Positions 35,045 through 48,575 of a stretch of DNA of 64,000 nucleotides are shown here, in pieces. A program made the position numbers and the translations under genes. The stretch is from assembly GCA_938084575.1 (NCBI GenBank), contig CALKFG010000006.1, positions 124,001-188,000 of the forward strand, read 5' to 3'. Source of the stretch: an uncultured Hyphomonadaceae bacterium. GTDB taxonomy: Bacteria; Pseudomonadota; Alphaproteobacteria; Caulobacterales; Hyphomonadaceae. The notes beneath the pieces are model-generated. The model saw only the letters and a list, made by a program, of their open reading frames with translations. It did not search any database and was not told the origin of the DNA. Within the stretch, counting starts at the first letter, position 1, and each line of letters opens with the position of its first letter.

Positions 35045-35121
35045 GGTTCGGTAGCTCAGCTGGTTAGAGCGCACGACTCATAATCGTGAGGTCGGGAGTT
35101 CAAGTCTCCCCCGAACCACCA
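35045..35121 (+). tRNA. tRNA-Met (anticodon CAT)
   Basis: A 77-base cloverleaf. The acceptor arms GGTTCGG (35045-35051) and CCGAACC (35111-35117) pair perfectly, the D arm is GCTC/GAGC, the anticodon stem CACGA/TCGTG encloses the loop CTCATAA with anticodon CAT, the T arm is GGGAG/CTCCC, the discriminator base is A and the CCA end is encoded (35119-35121). Elongator Met and the lysidine-modified Ile2 tRNA share this anticodon, so Met is the likelier but not proven call. An integrase remnant begins right after the 3' end. Confidence 0.93.
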
Positions 35122-35668
35122 TCCCCTGAATAAGCCCCTGAATTCGCACAACCTTGCCCCGGCGGGACACTTCTGACCCGTAAGGTGGGACACTTTCTTC
35201 CGGATTTGTTCCCGCCAGTCTGGCAAAACCGGCATCGGCCAGGCGGCGTTTTTCGGCGCCCTTGATACAGATTTCTGCGGTGCGTGTGCCGCGATGGCCG
35301 AACGCAGCTGCAATTTCTTCCAGGGTGGCACCGGCTTCAGCCCGGCGGGCGCCGGGCGCTTTTCGGATCCCGTGCAGGCTGAGATCGTCGGGCAGGTTGG
35401 CCTCCTGGCACCATGTCTTGAAGCGGGCGCCGAGGCCCTTCACCGAGAAGGGCTCGCCATATGCGGTTTGCACAAAGTGCATGCCCTTCATGGGCGCGGC
35501 ATCGAGCGCCGCGCGCAGCCGGGCGGGTTCAACGAAGGACAGCCAGGCGCCCGTTTCTGTTTGCGGCATTTCGAATCGCCCTGGCCGCTGTGCATGGCCG
35601 CTTTGCCCGCGTCTGCCGAAATGTGTCATAAGGTCAGGGACCCTCGCGGCCGGGGGCGCAGGTGACAC
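35078..35668 (-). pseudogene. Decayed tyrosine recombinase (phage-type integrase) C-terminal remnant
   Basis: A minus-strand reading frame of 196 residues resembles the C-terminal catalytic domain of phage/island integrases: GAWLSFVEPARLRAALDAAP, GEPFSVKGLGARFKTWCQEANLP, LHGIRKAPGARRAEAGATLEEIAAAFGHRGT. The HxxR and the second His are kept, but the N-terminal half with the first catalytic Arg is missing and the Tyr site reads EICIKGAEKRRLADAG, so the nucleophile Tyr is replaced. The frame then reads into the antisense tRNA. It is a truncated, catalytically dead relic of an element that used this tRNA 3' end as attachment site. The exact limits are uncertain. Confidence 0.8.
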
Positions 35669-35679
35669 GAAGGACGGGC

Positions 35680-36426
35680 ATGGCAGGGCAGATAGATCTC
35701 AATGCCGATCTCGGAGAGGGGTATGGTCAGGATGCAGCGCTGATGCGGCTTGTCAGCAGTTGCAATATTGCCTGTGGCGGGCATGCCGGTGACCGCACCT
35801 CCATGCGGGCGGCCCTGATCGCCGCGCGGGAAGCCTGTGTCGCGGCCGGGGCGCATCCGTCTTATCCTGATCGCGCCGGCTTCGGGCGGCGTGCGGTTGA
35901 TCTGGAGCCGGGCCACCTCCTGGAGCAGCTGGTGGAGCAGGTCGACACACTGAAAGATCTGGCCCGGCAGGAGGGCGTCGCGCTCACCCATATCAAGCCG
36001 CACGGGGCGCTCTATCACGCCGCGGCGTCGGAGGCCGGCACGGCTGGGATGATGGTCGAGCTGATGCGGACAAGCCTGCCCTCCGGTCGGCTTATTGGTC
36101 CCCCCCAAGGCGCGATGCGGACGGCGGCGGCCAAGAGCGGTGTTGCCTATCTGTCAGAGGGGTTCGCCGACCGGGCCTATCTTGACAGGGGCACCCTCGT
36201 CCCGCGTGACCAGGACGGCGCCGTGCTGGACACGCATGACGCCCGGACCCAGCAGGCACTGGACCTGGCCCGGCTTGGCACGGTGCTGGCGACGTCCGGC
36301 AGACGCATCCCCCTGTCGGTGCAGACGGTCTGTCTGCACGGCGACACGCCCGGCGCACTTGAGTCAGCCCGGGCGGTCCGGCAGGCTCTTTTGCAGGCCG
36401 GGATCGCGATCAGGGCGCCACAATGA
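35680..36426 (+). CDS. pxpA: 5-oxoprolinase subunit PxpA (LamB/YcsF family)
   Basis: A 248-residue protein from ATG 35680 behind AAGGAC. The N-terminus IDLNADLGEGYGQDAALMRLVSSCNIACGGHAGD is the LamB/YcsF signature and AHPSYPDRAGFGRR and HIKPHGALYH follow. PxpA with PxpB and PxpC forms an ATP-dependent 5-oxoprolinase that opens pyroglutamate to glutamate. It overlaps pxpB by 4 bases. It starts just after the integrase relic, in the opposite direction. Confidence 0.95.
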   Translation: MAGQIDLNADLGEGYGQDAALMRLVSSCNIACGGHAGDRTSMRAALIAAREACVAAGAHPSYPDRAGFGRRAVDLEPGHLLEQLVEQVDTLKDLARQEGVALTHIKPHGALYHAAASEAGTAGMMVELMRTSLPSGRLIGPPQGAMRTAAAKSGVAYLSEGFADRAYLDRGTLVPRDQDGAVLDTHDARTQQALDLARLGTVLATSGRRIPLSVQTVCLHGDTPGALESARAVRQALLQAGIAIRAPQ

Positions 36427-37046
36427 CCCGCGTTCAGCCTCGACTTCTTGCCGAAGACTGTGTTGAGTTTGACCTTGACGATCTTGCGCAGATCCACCGG
36501 GTTGCCGACCAGCTGCGCGAGACAGGCGTTTTTGAGGAGGTTGTCCCCGGCCTTGCGGGGGTTTCGGTGCGCTACACCCCCGCACATACCACGCCCGCGG
36601 ATATTGCCGCGGCCGTCGAGACGGCGATGTCGGATCGGCCACTGGCCGGGATCGTCGCGGATCAGCTGAACATCTGCATGCGCTATGGCGGCGAAGACGG
36701 GCCCGACCTGGCAGAGGTCTGCGAGACCCTGAAGCTGAGCGAGGACGAGTTTATAGATCGTCATGCGCAAAAGCTGTACCCGGTTGAAATCATCGGGTTT
36801 ACGCCGGGTTTTGCCTATCTGGGCGGATTGTCGGAAGAGCTTTCTGTTGCCCGACGGCCGACCCCGCGGACCCGCCTTCCGGTGGGATCGGTTGGGATCG
36901 CGGCAGGCTATACAGGGATCTATGCCCTGTCGGGTCCGGGGGGGTGGGCGATTATCGGCCGGACGGATGTCACCCTGTTCGACCGCGACCAGGCCGATCC
37001 GTTTCGGATCCGGCCCGGCATGCAGGTGCGGTTTTCTCCGGCATGA
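36423..37046 (+). CDS. pxpB: 5-oxoprolinase subunit PxpB (KipI family)
   Basis: A 207-residue protein of the KipI/carboxyltransferase-C family. Key blocks are VSVRYTPAHTTPADI, ICMRYGGEDGPDLAEV and the long conserved IIGFTPGFAYLGGLSEEL followed by PRTRLPVGSVGIAAGYTGIYALSGPGGW. It pairs with PxpC; together with PxpA they cleave 5-oxoproline using ATP. Start and stop overlap neighbours by ATGA junctions (36423-36426 and 37043-37046), so the three genes are tightly coupled. Confidence 0.95.
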   Translation: MTRVQPRLLAEDCVEFDLDDLAQIHRVADQLRETGVFEEVVPGLAGVSVRYTPAHTTPADIAAAVETAMSDRPLAGIVADQLNICMRYGGEDGPDLAEVCETLKLSEDEFIDRHAQKLYPVEIIGFTPGFAYLGGLSEELSVARRPTPRTRLPVGSVGIAAGYTGIYALSGPGGWAIIGRTDVTLFDRDQADPFRIRPGMQVRFSPA

Positions 37047-37987
37047 AGGCGACCATTCTCAAACCGGGCCTGCAGACAAGTCTGCAGGCCCGCCCAAGAC
37101 GGGGCTTCCGTCATCAGGGTATGCCCTGGGCAGGCGCTGCGGACCCGGTCGCCATGGCTGCCGCCAACTGGCTGGTGGGTAACCCGGCTTCGGCGCCGGT
37201 CCTCGAGCAGACCTATGGAGGCCTGACCCTGCGGTTTGACCAGCCGGCCCTGGTCGGGCTGGCGGGCGCGCCCTGTGCGCTGACCCTGGACGGCCAGGGC
37301 GTGGCCTTCGCCCGCAGCTTTCAGGTTTCCGGCGGCCAGGTCCTCGAGACCGGCGCACCGAAGACCGGGCTTCGGACCTATTTGGCCGTTGCGGGCGGCT
37401 GGCAGGCTGCGGCGCTGCTCGGCTCCGTTTCGACTTATATGCCGGCAGGGATCGGGGGGCTGTGGGGTCGTGCATGCCAGGCCGGGGACGTGCTGGGCTG
37501 GGCCGGGACCGGGTCACATCCCGGCGCGCGGGCCCTGCCTGACCGGTTGCGGCCATACTTTTCCGATAGCTGGACACTGCGGGCGACGGTTTCGGCCGAA
37601 ACCGACTGGCTGGACCCCTGTTCCAGAGCGGCTCTGTTCAGCCAGGTTTTCGGTGTCAGCCGCCATAGCGATCGGATGGGGTTGAGACTGACCGGCTCCG
37701 CACTGGTCCTTCGGCGTCGCGCCGAGATTCCAAGCGCAGCCATGTTTCCCGGCATGCTGCAATGCCCACCGGATGGGGCACCCATTGTTTTGATGGCGGA
37801 CGCGCAAACCACAGGCGGATATCCGCGGATCGCCCAGATTGCCCGCTGTGACCGCCACCTCCTTGGCCAGATCAGGCCGACCGACCGGCTGCGCCTGTTG
37901 CTGCGGTCCCCGGATCAGGCCGTGTCAGCATGGACAGCGAAACAGGACCTGCTGCGCCAATGGATGCCGGATTTGGATTTGTACTGA
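37043..37987 (+). CDS. pxpC: 5-oxoprolinase subunit PxpC (biotin-dependent carboxyltransferase-like, KipA family)
   Basis: A 314-residue protein starting MKATILKPGLQTSLQARPRRGFRHQGMPWAGAADPVAMAAANWLVGNP, the KipA/AHS2 start. GLRLTGSALVLRRRAEIPSAAMFPGMLQCPPDGAPIVLMADAQTTGGYPRIAQIARCD is the typical C-terminal part. The gene overlaps pxpB by ATGA. The three Pxp genes are complete and in the usual A-B-C order, so the 5-oxoproline salvage route looks functional. No transporter for 5-oxoproline is adjacent. Confidence 0.95.
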   Translation: MKATILKPGLQTSLQARPRRGFRHQGMPWAGAADPVAMAAANWLVGNPASAPVLEQTYGGLTLRFDQPALVGLAGAPCALTLDGQGVAFARSFQVSGGQVLETGAPKTGLRTYLAVAGGWQAAALLGSVSTYMPAGIGGLWGRACQAGDVLGWAGTGSHPGARALPDRLRPYFSDSWTLRATVSAETDWLDPCSRAALFSQVFGVSRHSDRMGLRLTGSALVLRRRAEIPSAAMFPGMLQCPPDGAPIVLMADAQTTGGYPRIAQIARCDRHLLGQIRPTDRLRLLLRSPDQAVSAWTAKQDLLRQWMPDLDLY

Positions 37988-38034
37988 GATGGCGTATGCT
38001 GACCGGCGCGGAACAGCCTGTCGGGAGTGTGGCC

Positions 38035-38535
38035 ATGGCCAAAAAAGCAAAGAAAGACAAATCCGAAAAACGGAAATCCAAAGACTCCGGGGTTAAAAAG
38101 AAGAAGGTCGAGGGCAAGCGACCGGGGGCACGCACGCATGTCTCGGAACCGGCGGCGCGCACGGATAAATTACGTCAAAAGCTGAAAGTTCTGACGGCCC
38201 GGGTCACGCAACTGGGCGAGGAAGTTGCGGCACTGCGCAAACAGTCGGCCCAGACACAGGGCCAGGACGACTCAGCGCTGACCGACACCGGGCGTCTTGA
38301 ACGCCCCGCCGGCCCACCCGATGACCTCCGGTTGATTACCGGCGTCGGGCCGACTCTGGCTGCCCGCATGCAGGCGGCTGGTATTTTTCATTTCTGGCAG
38401 CTCGGCACCATGACGGATCACGACATTGCCATGTTGGAACAAGACCTGCTGATCGCGGGACGAATTGTCCGCGATGACTGGAGGGGGCAGGCCAAAAGAC
38501 TGATGTCTGGGGCCCCGTCAAAGGCGTCCGGATGA
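38035..38535 (+). CDS. Lysine-rich helix-hairpin-helix protein
   Basis: A 166-residue protein of unknown function from ATG 38035 behind GGGAG. Residues 1-30 are strongly basic (MAKKAKKDKSEKRKSKDSG, then VKKKK), residues about 52-75 look like a short coiled coil (LRQKLKVLTARVTQLGEEVAALRKQ), and the C-terminal part has an HhH segment DDLRLITGVGPTLAARMQAAGI followed by FHFWQLGTMTDHDIAMLE. This is the DNA-binding HhH type seen in proteins called flap-endonuclease-like. A nucleoid or DNA-repair role is possible but unproven. It follows pxpC by about 48 bases and ends at a strong terminator. Confidence 0.72.
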   Translation: MAKKAKKDKSEKRKSKDSGVKKKKVEGKRPGARTHVSEPAARTDKLRQKLKVLTARVTQLGEEVAALRKQSAQTQGQDDSALTDTGRLERPAGPPDDLRLITGVGPTLAARMQAAGIFHFWQLGTMTDHDIAMLEQDLLIAGRIVRDDWRGQAKRLMSGAPSKASG

Positions 38536-38609
38536 CGAGTTTAAAATTAGAGATTGCAGAATCAGGTCAATTCTGTACACTCGTTTGCAGTAGAGTAGTG
38601 TAGCGTGTC

Positions 38610-38638
38610 AAAGGGAGGCTTGTTTGGCCTCCCTTTTT
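38610..38638 (+). terminator. Rho-independent terminator after the HhH gene
   Basis: GGGAGGC (38613-38619) pairs with GCCTCCC (38627-38633) around a 7-base loop, seven perfect pairs, followed by TTTTT (38634-38638) and preceded by AA. This is a textbook intrinsic terminator. It sits between the HhH gene and the convergent CDF gene, so it may stop both directions. Confidence 0.88.
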
Positions 38639-38647
38639 CATTGGTCG

Positions 38648-39565
38648 TCAGGCGACGTCAGAGCCCTTAGACGTTGTGACGGGTCCAACCAGCTCGACCG
38701 TGGCATGATCAATCTTGAATTTCGAAGCAAGACGGGCTTTGACGGCCTGTCTGACCGTGTCAGGATCGGCGCTGCGGTCCGCTTCGACTTCCAGAGTGAT
38801 CAGCGATTTCGATTCATTGAGCGCCCAGGCATGGATGTGATCGACCCTCAGCGTGCCGGCCACGTTCTGCATCAGGTCGGCCTGGATGGTTTGCAGCGAC
38901 AGGCCGGATGGCACGCCCTCGATCAGAATGTGTCCGGTCTGGCGAACCAGCCGGATGCCGCCATACGAAATGATCAGGGCGATGACCACGGAGAGAATGG
39001 GATCGATCAGGACCCAGCCCGTCGCGAGAATGACAAGGGCGGCGGTAATGGCGGCGACTGATCCCAACAGATCTCCGGCAACATGCCACAAGGCACCCTG
39101 CATGTTGAGATCATGCTTGCTGCCGCCTCTCAGGATCAGGAAGGCGATGACATTGATCACGAGACCCGCAGTGGCGATGACGAGGAGCAGGTCACCTATG
39201 ACGGGCTGCGGATCGGCGATGCGCTTGAGGGATTCCGCGACGATCCAGACGGCAAGGACGAGCAGGGCCAGACCATTGGTGAAGGCGGCCAGGACTTTAA
39301 ACCGGGCCCAGCCGAATGACCGGGTGTCATCTGCCGGCAGTTCTGAAAGACGAAATCCGACCCAGGCGAGGAGCAGCGAGCTGGCATCTGTCAGCATATG
39401 AGCGGCATCGGCAAGCAGGGCGAGAGAGCCGGAAATGATGCCACCGGCAATTTCCACCAGCATGAAGCTGAACGTCAGGACAATCGCGATGGCGACCCGG
39501 CGCCGGTCGGCGTGGGTATCAAATGTCGCGTGATGATGCGCGTGGTCGTGATGATCGTGTGGCAT
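38648..39565 (-). CDS. Cation diffusion facilitator (CzcD/ZitB-like zinc exporter)
   Basis: A 305-residue CDF transporter. The N-terminus is His-rich (MPHDHHDHAHHHATFDTHADRRR), the usual metal-collecting stretch. Six hydrophobic helices follow; the TM2 motif ALLADAAHMLTDASSL carries the metal-site His/Asp and the TM5 block AGDLLGSVAAI the second pair. The C-terminal cytosolic domain contains VDHIHAWALNESKSLITLEV. It should export Zn2+ or a related ion in exchange for protons. It is not an operon with a visible metal regulator; the XRE gene upstream is not a metal-sensing family. Confidence 0.92.
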   Translation of the reverse strand: MPHDHHDHAHHHATFDTHADRRRVAIAIVLTFSFMLVEIAGGIISGSLALLADAAHMLTDASSLLLAWVGFRLSELPADDTRSFGWARFKVLAAFTNGLALLVLAVWIVAESLKRIADPQPVIGDLLLVIATAGLVINVIAFLILRGGSKHDLNMQGALWHVAGDLLGSVAAITAALVILATGWVLIDPILSVVIALIISYGGIRLVRQTGHILIEGVPSGLSLQTIQADLMQNVAGTLRVDHIHAWALNESKSLITLEVEADRSADPDTVRQAVKARLASKFKIDHATVELVGPVTTSKGSDVA

Positions 39566-39616
39566 GCTGATCGGCTTCTTACAGGAGCTGCCGGCTCAGT
39601 AAAAGCCTTTGCGCCC

Positions 39617-40054
39617 CTATGAAGAGGGACGGGTTTCGACCTCTGAGTCGGTGTCTCGGTCTGACGCTTCAACTTCGGACAGGACACGCACCAGGTTGAG
39701 CAGGATTGATTTCAGCCGGTCATCATCAATCCGCCCGAAGTGGCGGACGAATTCGATCAGGTTCCGGGACGAATTCGAATCTCCCAGATTGATGCCATTC
39801 AGCCCTGTGGCCACCGGATCAAAGAACCAGCCTGGACGGACTTCCAGTCTTTGCGCAATCAGGTAGAGCCGTCCGGCGCTGACCCGGTTCGCACCGGTTT
39901 CGTATTTCTGAACCTGCTGGTAGGAAATGCCCAGTGCGGCACCGAGCTGGTCCTGGGTCAGGCCCATGAGAATGCGTCTTTGTCGAATTCGGTCGCCGAC
40001 CAGCTGGTCGATTTCGCTGGCGGTGACATCACCCCGGCCGATATCTGAAGGCAT
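39617..40054 (-). CDS. XRE family transcriptional regulator
   Basis: A 145-residue protein from ATG 40054; the longer frame to 40105 spans the promoter. The HTH_3 domain covers about residues 24-80: IRQRRILMGLTQDQLGAALGISYQQVQKYETGANRVSAGRLYLIAQRLEV. The C-terminal part is helical with an acidic/hydrophobic stretch (EFVRHFGRIDDDRLKSILLNLVRVLSE), a design common in Caulobacterales/Rhodobacterales cell-cycle or stress regulators. It lies divergent from bamD and is probably self-regulated. The target is unknown. Confidence 0.85.
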   Translation of the reverse strand: MPSDIGRGDVTASEIDQLVGDRIRQRRILMGLTQDQLGAALGISYQQVQKYETGANRVSAGRLYLIAQRLEVRPGWFFDPVATGLNGINLGDSNSSRNLIEFVRHFGRIDDDRLKSILLNLVRVLSEVEASDRDTDSEVETRPSS

Positions 40055-40082
40055 GTGCTGGTCCGATCCAAGGTTAAAAAAT

Positions 40083-40088
40083 ATTATA
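40083..40088 (-). promoter_or_regulatory. -10 element for the XRE gene
   Basis: Read on the minus strand, the hexamer is a perfect TATAAT about 29 bases before the XRE ATG at 40054. No good -35 sits at 17 bases, so it may need an activator or be weak. Support is the hexamer and its position. Confidence 0.4.
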
Positions 40089-40218
40089 GTCGACAGTAAA
40101 TACATTAAACCGCGGCAAAGGCAAGATTTTGCGGTTTCTGCCGTCTCCGCCGCAGCTTCCGTCTTTACAAACCACCGGCGATGATGAGATTGGCCCTGTG
40201 CAGATCAAGTGCGGACCG

Positions 40219-41052
40219 ATGAAAATTTCAAGATTGGCCTTGTTGATATTCCTGTCTTCAACCTTGGGCCTCACGGCATGCCAGGGGGCACGGCGGGCCA
40301 AAGAACTGGCCTATGTCGAACGCCCGGTGGAGAATCTGTACACGCTGGCCACCGATGAGCTCGACGCGCGCGATTATGACAATGCGATTCTGCTGTTTAA
40401 CGAAGTCGAACGTCAGCATCCCTATTCGGAATGGGCGCGCCGGTCGGCCATCATGTCGGCTTATGCCTCCTATCAGGCCCGCGACTATGAAGCCGCCATC
40501 TTAACGGCCCAGCGTTACCTTGCCGTCAATCCTGCGGGGGAAGCAGCCCCTTATGCGCATTATCTGATCGCGGTGTGTTACTTTGACCAGATCATTGATG
40601 TCGGCCGGGACCAGAAGACAACGCAGCTGGCCCAGGGGGCTCTGCTGGACATTGTGCGCCGGTATCCGGAGTCGGACTATGCCCGGGATGCGGCGTTGAA
40701 GCTGGATATGGTTCAGGACCATCTGGCCGGGAAAGAAATGGAGATCGGCCGCTGGTACCTGCGCCGCAACCAGCACCTGCCCGCCCTGAACCGGTTCAAG
40801 ACCGTGGTTGAAAATTTCGACACGACCGCGCACGTTCCCGAAGCCCTGCACCGGCTGGTCGAAACCTATTTGTCGCTCGGTTTGCGTCAGGAGGCGGTGA
40901 CGGCCGCCGCGGTGCTCGGCTATAATTATCCGGCAAGCCCATGGTACCGCGACAGTTACCGTCTCCTCAGTGGTGAGGGAATGGAGGCCGATCTGGTGGC
41001 GGCGCCGCAGAGCCGTACCTGGCTGAACCGGCTCATTCCCGGCGGAAAATAG
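40219..41052 (+). CDS. bamD: Outer membrane assembly lipoprotein BamD
   Basis: A 277-residue lipoprotein from ATG 40219. The signal peptide ends in a lipobox LTAC with lipidated Cys21, so it depends on Lgt. The mature protein is made of TPR-like repeats: ENLYTLATDELDARDYDNAILLFNEVERQHPYSEWARRSAIMSAYASYQARDYEAAILTAQRYL and RYPESDYARDAALKLDMV. It is part of the BAM complex that folds outer-membrane beta-barrels. It precedes recN and ligA, an alphaproteobacterial order usually with lpxC upstream; lpxC is not here. Confidence 0.94.
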   Translation: MKISRLALLIFLSSTLGLTACQGARRAKELAYVERPVENLYTLATDELDARDYDNAILLFNEVERQHPYSEWARRSAIMSAYASYQARDYEAAILTAQRYLAVNPAGEAAPYAHYLIAVCYFDQIIDVGRDQKTTQLAQGALLDIVRRYPESDYARDAALKLDMVQDHLAGKEMEIGRWYLRRNQHLPALNRFKTVVENFDTTAHVPEALHRLVETYLSLGLRQEAVTAAAVLGYNYPASPWYRDSYRLLSGEGMEADLVAAPQSRTWLNRLIPGGK

Positions 41053-41092
41053 ACGCTTGTTCCGTTTTTGTTCCTAGTGTATGCTATCAGGC

Positions 41093-46715
<5,623 letters not shown>

Positions 46716-46747
46716 CGGGTCAGGATAAGCCGTTCCCGTCTCCACGC

Positions 46748-47623
46748 CTAGTCCTTACTTCGACTAGCCGGACGCTGGAACACCAGCGTCGACCACCCAT
46801 CCCTGCGGATCCGTCGGACCAGGCATGTCCCGCGGGCCTGATAGGCGAGGCGCACGAGCGGTTCCTGCCGGGTCAGCAGGCCGGACAGGATGATATGCCC
46901 CCCCGGCGCCAGAAGGCGCAGCATGCTGGGGGCCAGGCGGGTCAGGGGGCGCGCCAGAATGTTGGCGAAGATCAGGTCATAGGGGCTGCCGGCCTGAGCT
47001 GCGGCAAGGCGGACACCCTGGCCAATGCGCATGCGGGCGGCGAAGCTGACATGGTTTTTCCGCAGATTGTCGTCGGCCACGCGGACGCTCTCGGCATCAA
47101 TGTCGATCCCGAGGGCCTGGCGGGCGCCGCTCTTCAGCGCCGCAATGGCCAGGACGCCCGAGCCGGTTCCGACATCCAGGACCCGGCGGGGCCGGTGCTG
47201 ACGCAGCACATATTCATACCCGAGAAGACAGCCCAGCGTGGTACCGTGATGGCCGGTCCCAAAGGCCACGGCGGCCTCGATCAGGATCGCGGTTTTGCCT
47301 GGGGCGGCACGGGTCAGAACATGGCTGCCGGCGACAATGAACCGTCCTGCCTCGACGGCCGGAAGGCCTTCGAGAGACAGGGTGACCCAGTTGCGGTCTG
47401 CCAGAAAGGCGACGCTGGGGGACAGGCCCGGTGCAACCTGCCGGATAATTTCAACACAGGCCCGGGCCGCTGCGTCGGTCTGGGTATAGGCATTCAGCTG
47501 CCAGGTCAGCCGTGTGTCTTCGGTGCCGTCGACGGCATCGGCTGGCGAGGGGTCGGTCCAGGCCAGAGCATCCCAGGCGGTTTCAACATCCTGACGCGGG
47601 CCACGTGCGCTTATCTGATACAT
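46748..47623 (-). CDS. prmA: 50S ribosomal protein L11 methyltransferase
   Basis: A 291-residue PrmA. The SAM motif LDVGTGSGVLAIAALKSGA follows the N-terminal recognition domain. AFGTGHHGTTLGCL is the conserved PrmA loop and DLIFANILARPLTRLAPSM holds the NxPx-like catalytic region. It trimethylates L11. It reads into the aminopeptidase gene and diverges from dapB. Symbol by family. Confidence 0.92.
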   Translation of the reverse strand: MYQISARGPRQDVETAWDALAWTDPSPADAVDGTEDTRLTWQLNAYTQTDAAARACVEIIRQVAPGLSPSVAFLADRNWVTLSLEGLPAVEAGRFIVAGSHVLTRAAPGKTAILIEAAVAFGTGHHGTTLGCLLGYEYVLRQHRPRRVLDVGTGSGVLAIAALKSGARQALGIDIDAESVRVADDNLRKNHVSFAARMRIGQGVRLAAAQAGSPYDLIFANILARPLTRLAPSMLRLLAPGGHIILSGLLTRQEPLVRLAYQARGTCLVRRIRRDGWSTLVFQRPASRSKD

Positions 47624-47696
47624 GCCGGCGGCATAGCACCCGTCCCGCCTCAGCGATAGCGCTGGTCACACCGGGCCAGCGCGCTATAACACGGCC

Positions 47697-48506
47697 ATGG
47701 CTCAGTCACTCAATCTCGCAATCAATGGAATCGCCGGCCGGATGGGACGTCAGCTGGTGCACGCTGCGGTCGCCCGCGGACACTGCGTGTCCGGCGGAAA
47801 AGAAGCTGACAGATCGCCGGACATCGGGCGGACCATTGCGGATCTGGCCGGCCTTGGCGCGGTTTCCGGCACGGTCTCGGGCCGGATTGAAGACGCCCTG
47901 GCCGGGGCCGGGGTCTGGATCGACTTCACTGTGCCGGAGGCGACGCTGGATGCACTGGTTTGCGTAGCCCGTCAGGGTGGAGTCGCCATGGTGATCGGAA
48001 CCACGGGATTTAGTCCCGAGCAGGAAACGCAGATTGCACGTGCGGCGGACCAGGTTGCCATCGTCAAGGCGGGGAATTTTTCACTCGGCGTGAATCTGTT
48101 GCAGGGGCTGGTCCGACAGGCTGCGGCCGCGCTCGGCGATGACTGGGATATCGAAATTTCAGAGACCCATCACCGGCATAAGCAGGATGCACCCTCCGGT
48201 ACGGCCCTGATGCTTGGCGCAGCGGCTGCACAGGGCCGGGGCCAGCCGCTCGAGCGGCTCCGCGCGGCGCCCTATGACGGTCCGGCGGCGGCCCGGCAGG
48301 CTGGCCAGATCGGCTTTTCCGTGCAGCGCCTTGGCGGTGTGATCGGCGAACATGATGTCCGGTTTGGCGCGCCGCAGGAGGTGGTCAGCCTGTCCCACAC
48401 CGCGCTCGACCGGTCGGTCTTTGCGCATGGTGCGATCCGGGCGGCGGAATGGGTGGCCGGGCGACCCGCCGGCCTGTACTCCATGAGTGATGTGCTGGGG
48501 CTTTGA
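47697..48506 (+). CDS. dapB: 4-hydroxy-tetrahydrodipicolinate reductase
   Basis: A 269-residue DapB. The NAD(P)H motif NGIAGRMGRQL is at residues 10-20, then GTTGFSPEQE. The catalytic His pair is in ETHHRHKQDAPSGTALMLG, and LGGVIGEHDVRFGAP follows. It reduces the dihydrodipicolinate precursor in lysine and meso-diaminopimelate synthesis. It is divergent from prmA; no other dap gene is next to it. Confidence 0.96.
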   Translation: MAQSLNLAINGIAGRMGRQLVHAAVARGHCVSGGKEADRSPDIGRTIADLAGLGAVSGTVSGRIEDALAGAGVWIDFTVPEATLDALVCVARQGGVAMVIGTTGFSPEQETQIARAADQVAIVKAGNFSLGVNLLQGLVRQAAAALGDDWDIEISETHHRHKQDAPSGTALMLGAAAAQGRGQPLERLRAAPYDGPAAARQAGQIGFSVQRLGGVIGEHDVRFGAPQEVVSLSHTALDRSVFAHGAIRAAEWVAGRPAGLYSMSDVLGL

Positions 48507-48575
48507 CCCGGCGAGAGCGTTGCCATTGCAGCGCGCCTGTACCAATGGTGACGTGGATGATGAGGGAGGTCCGCT

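Noticed and set aside
35078-35121. Possible direct repeat/att site beyond the tRNA 3' end
   Set aside because: No second copy of the tRNA 3' sequence was seen in the window, so an att pair cannot be shown.
35056-35331. Minus-strand frame reading GGDLNSRPHDYESCALTS
   Set aside because: It is the well-known false frame from reading the antisense of a tRNA, not a protein; the integrase relic uses a different frame.
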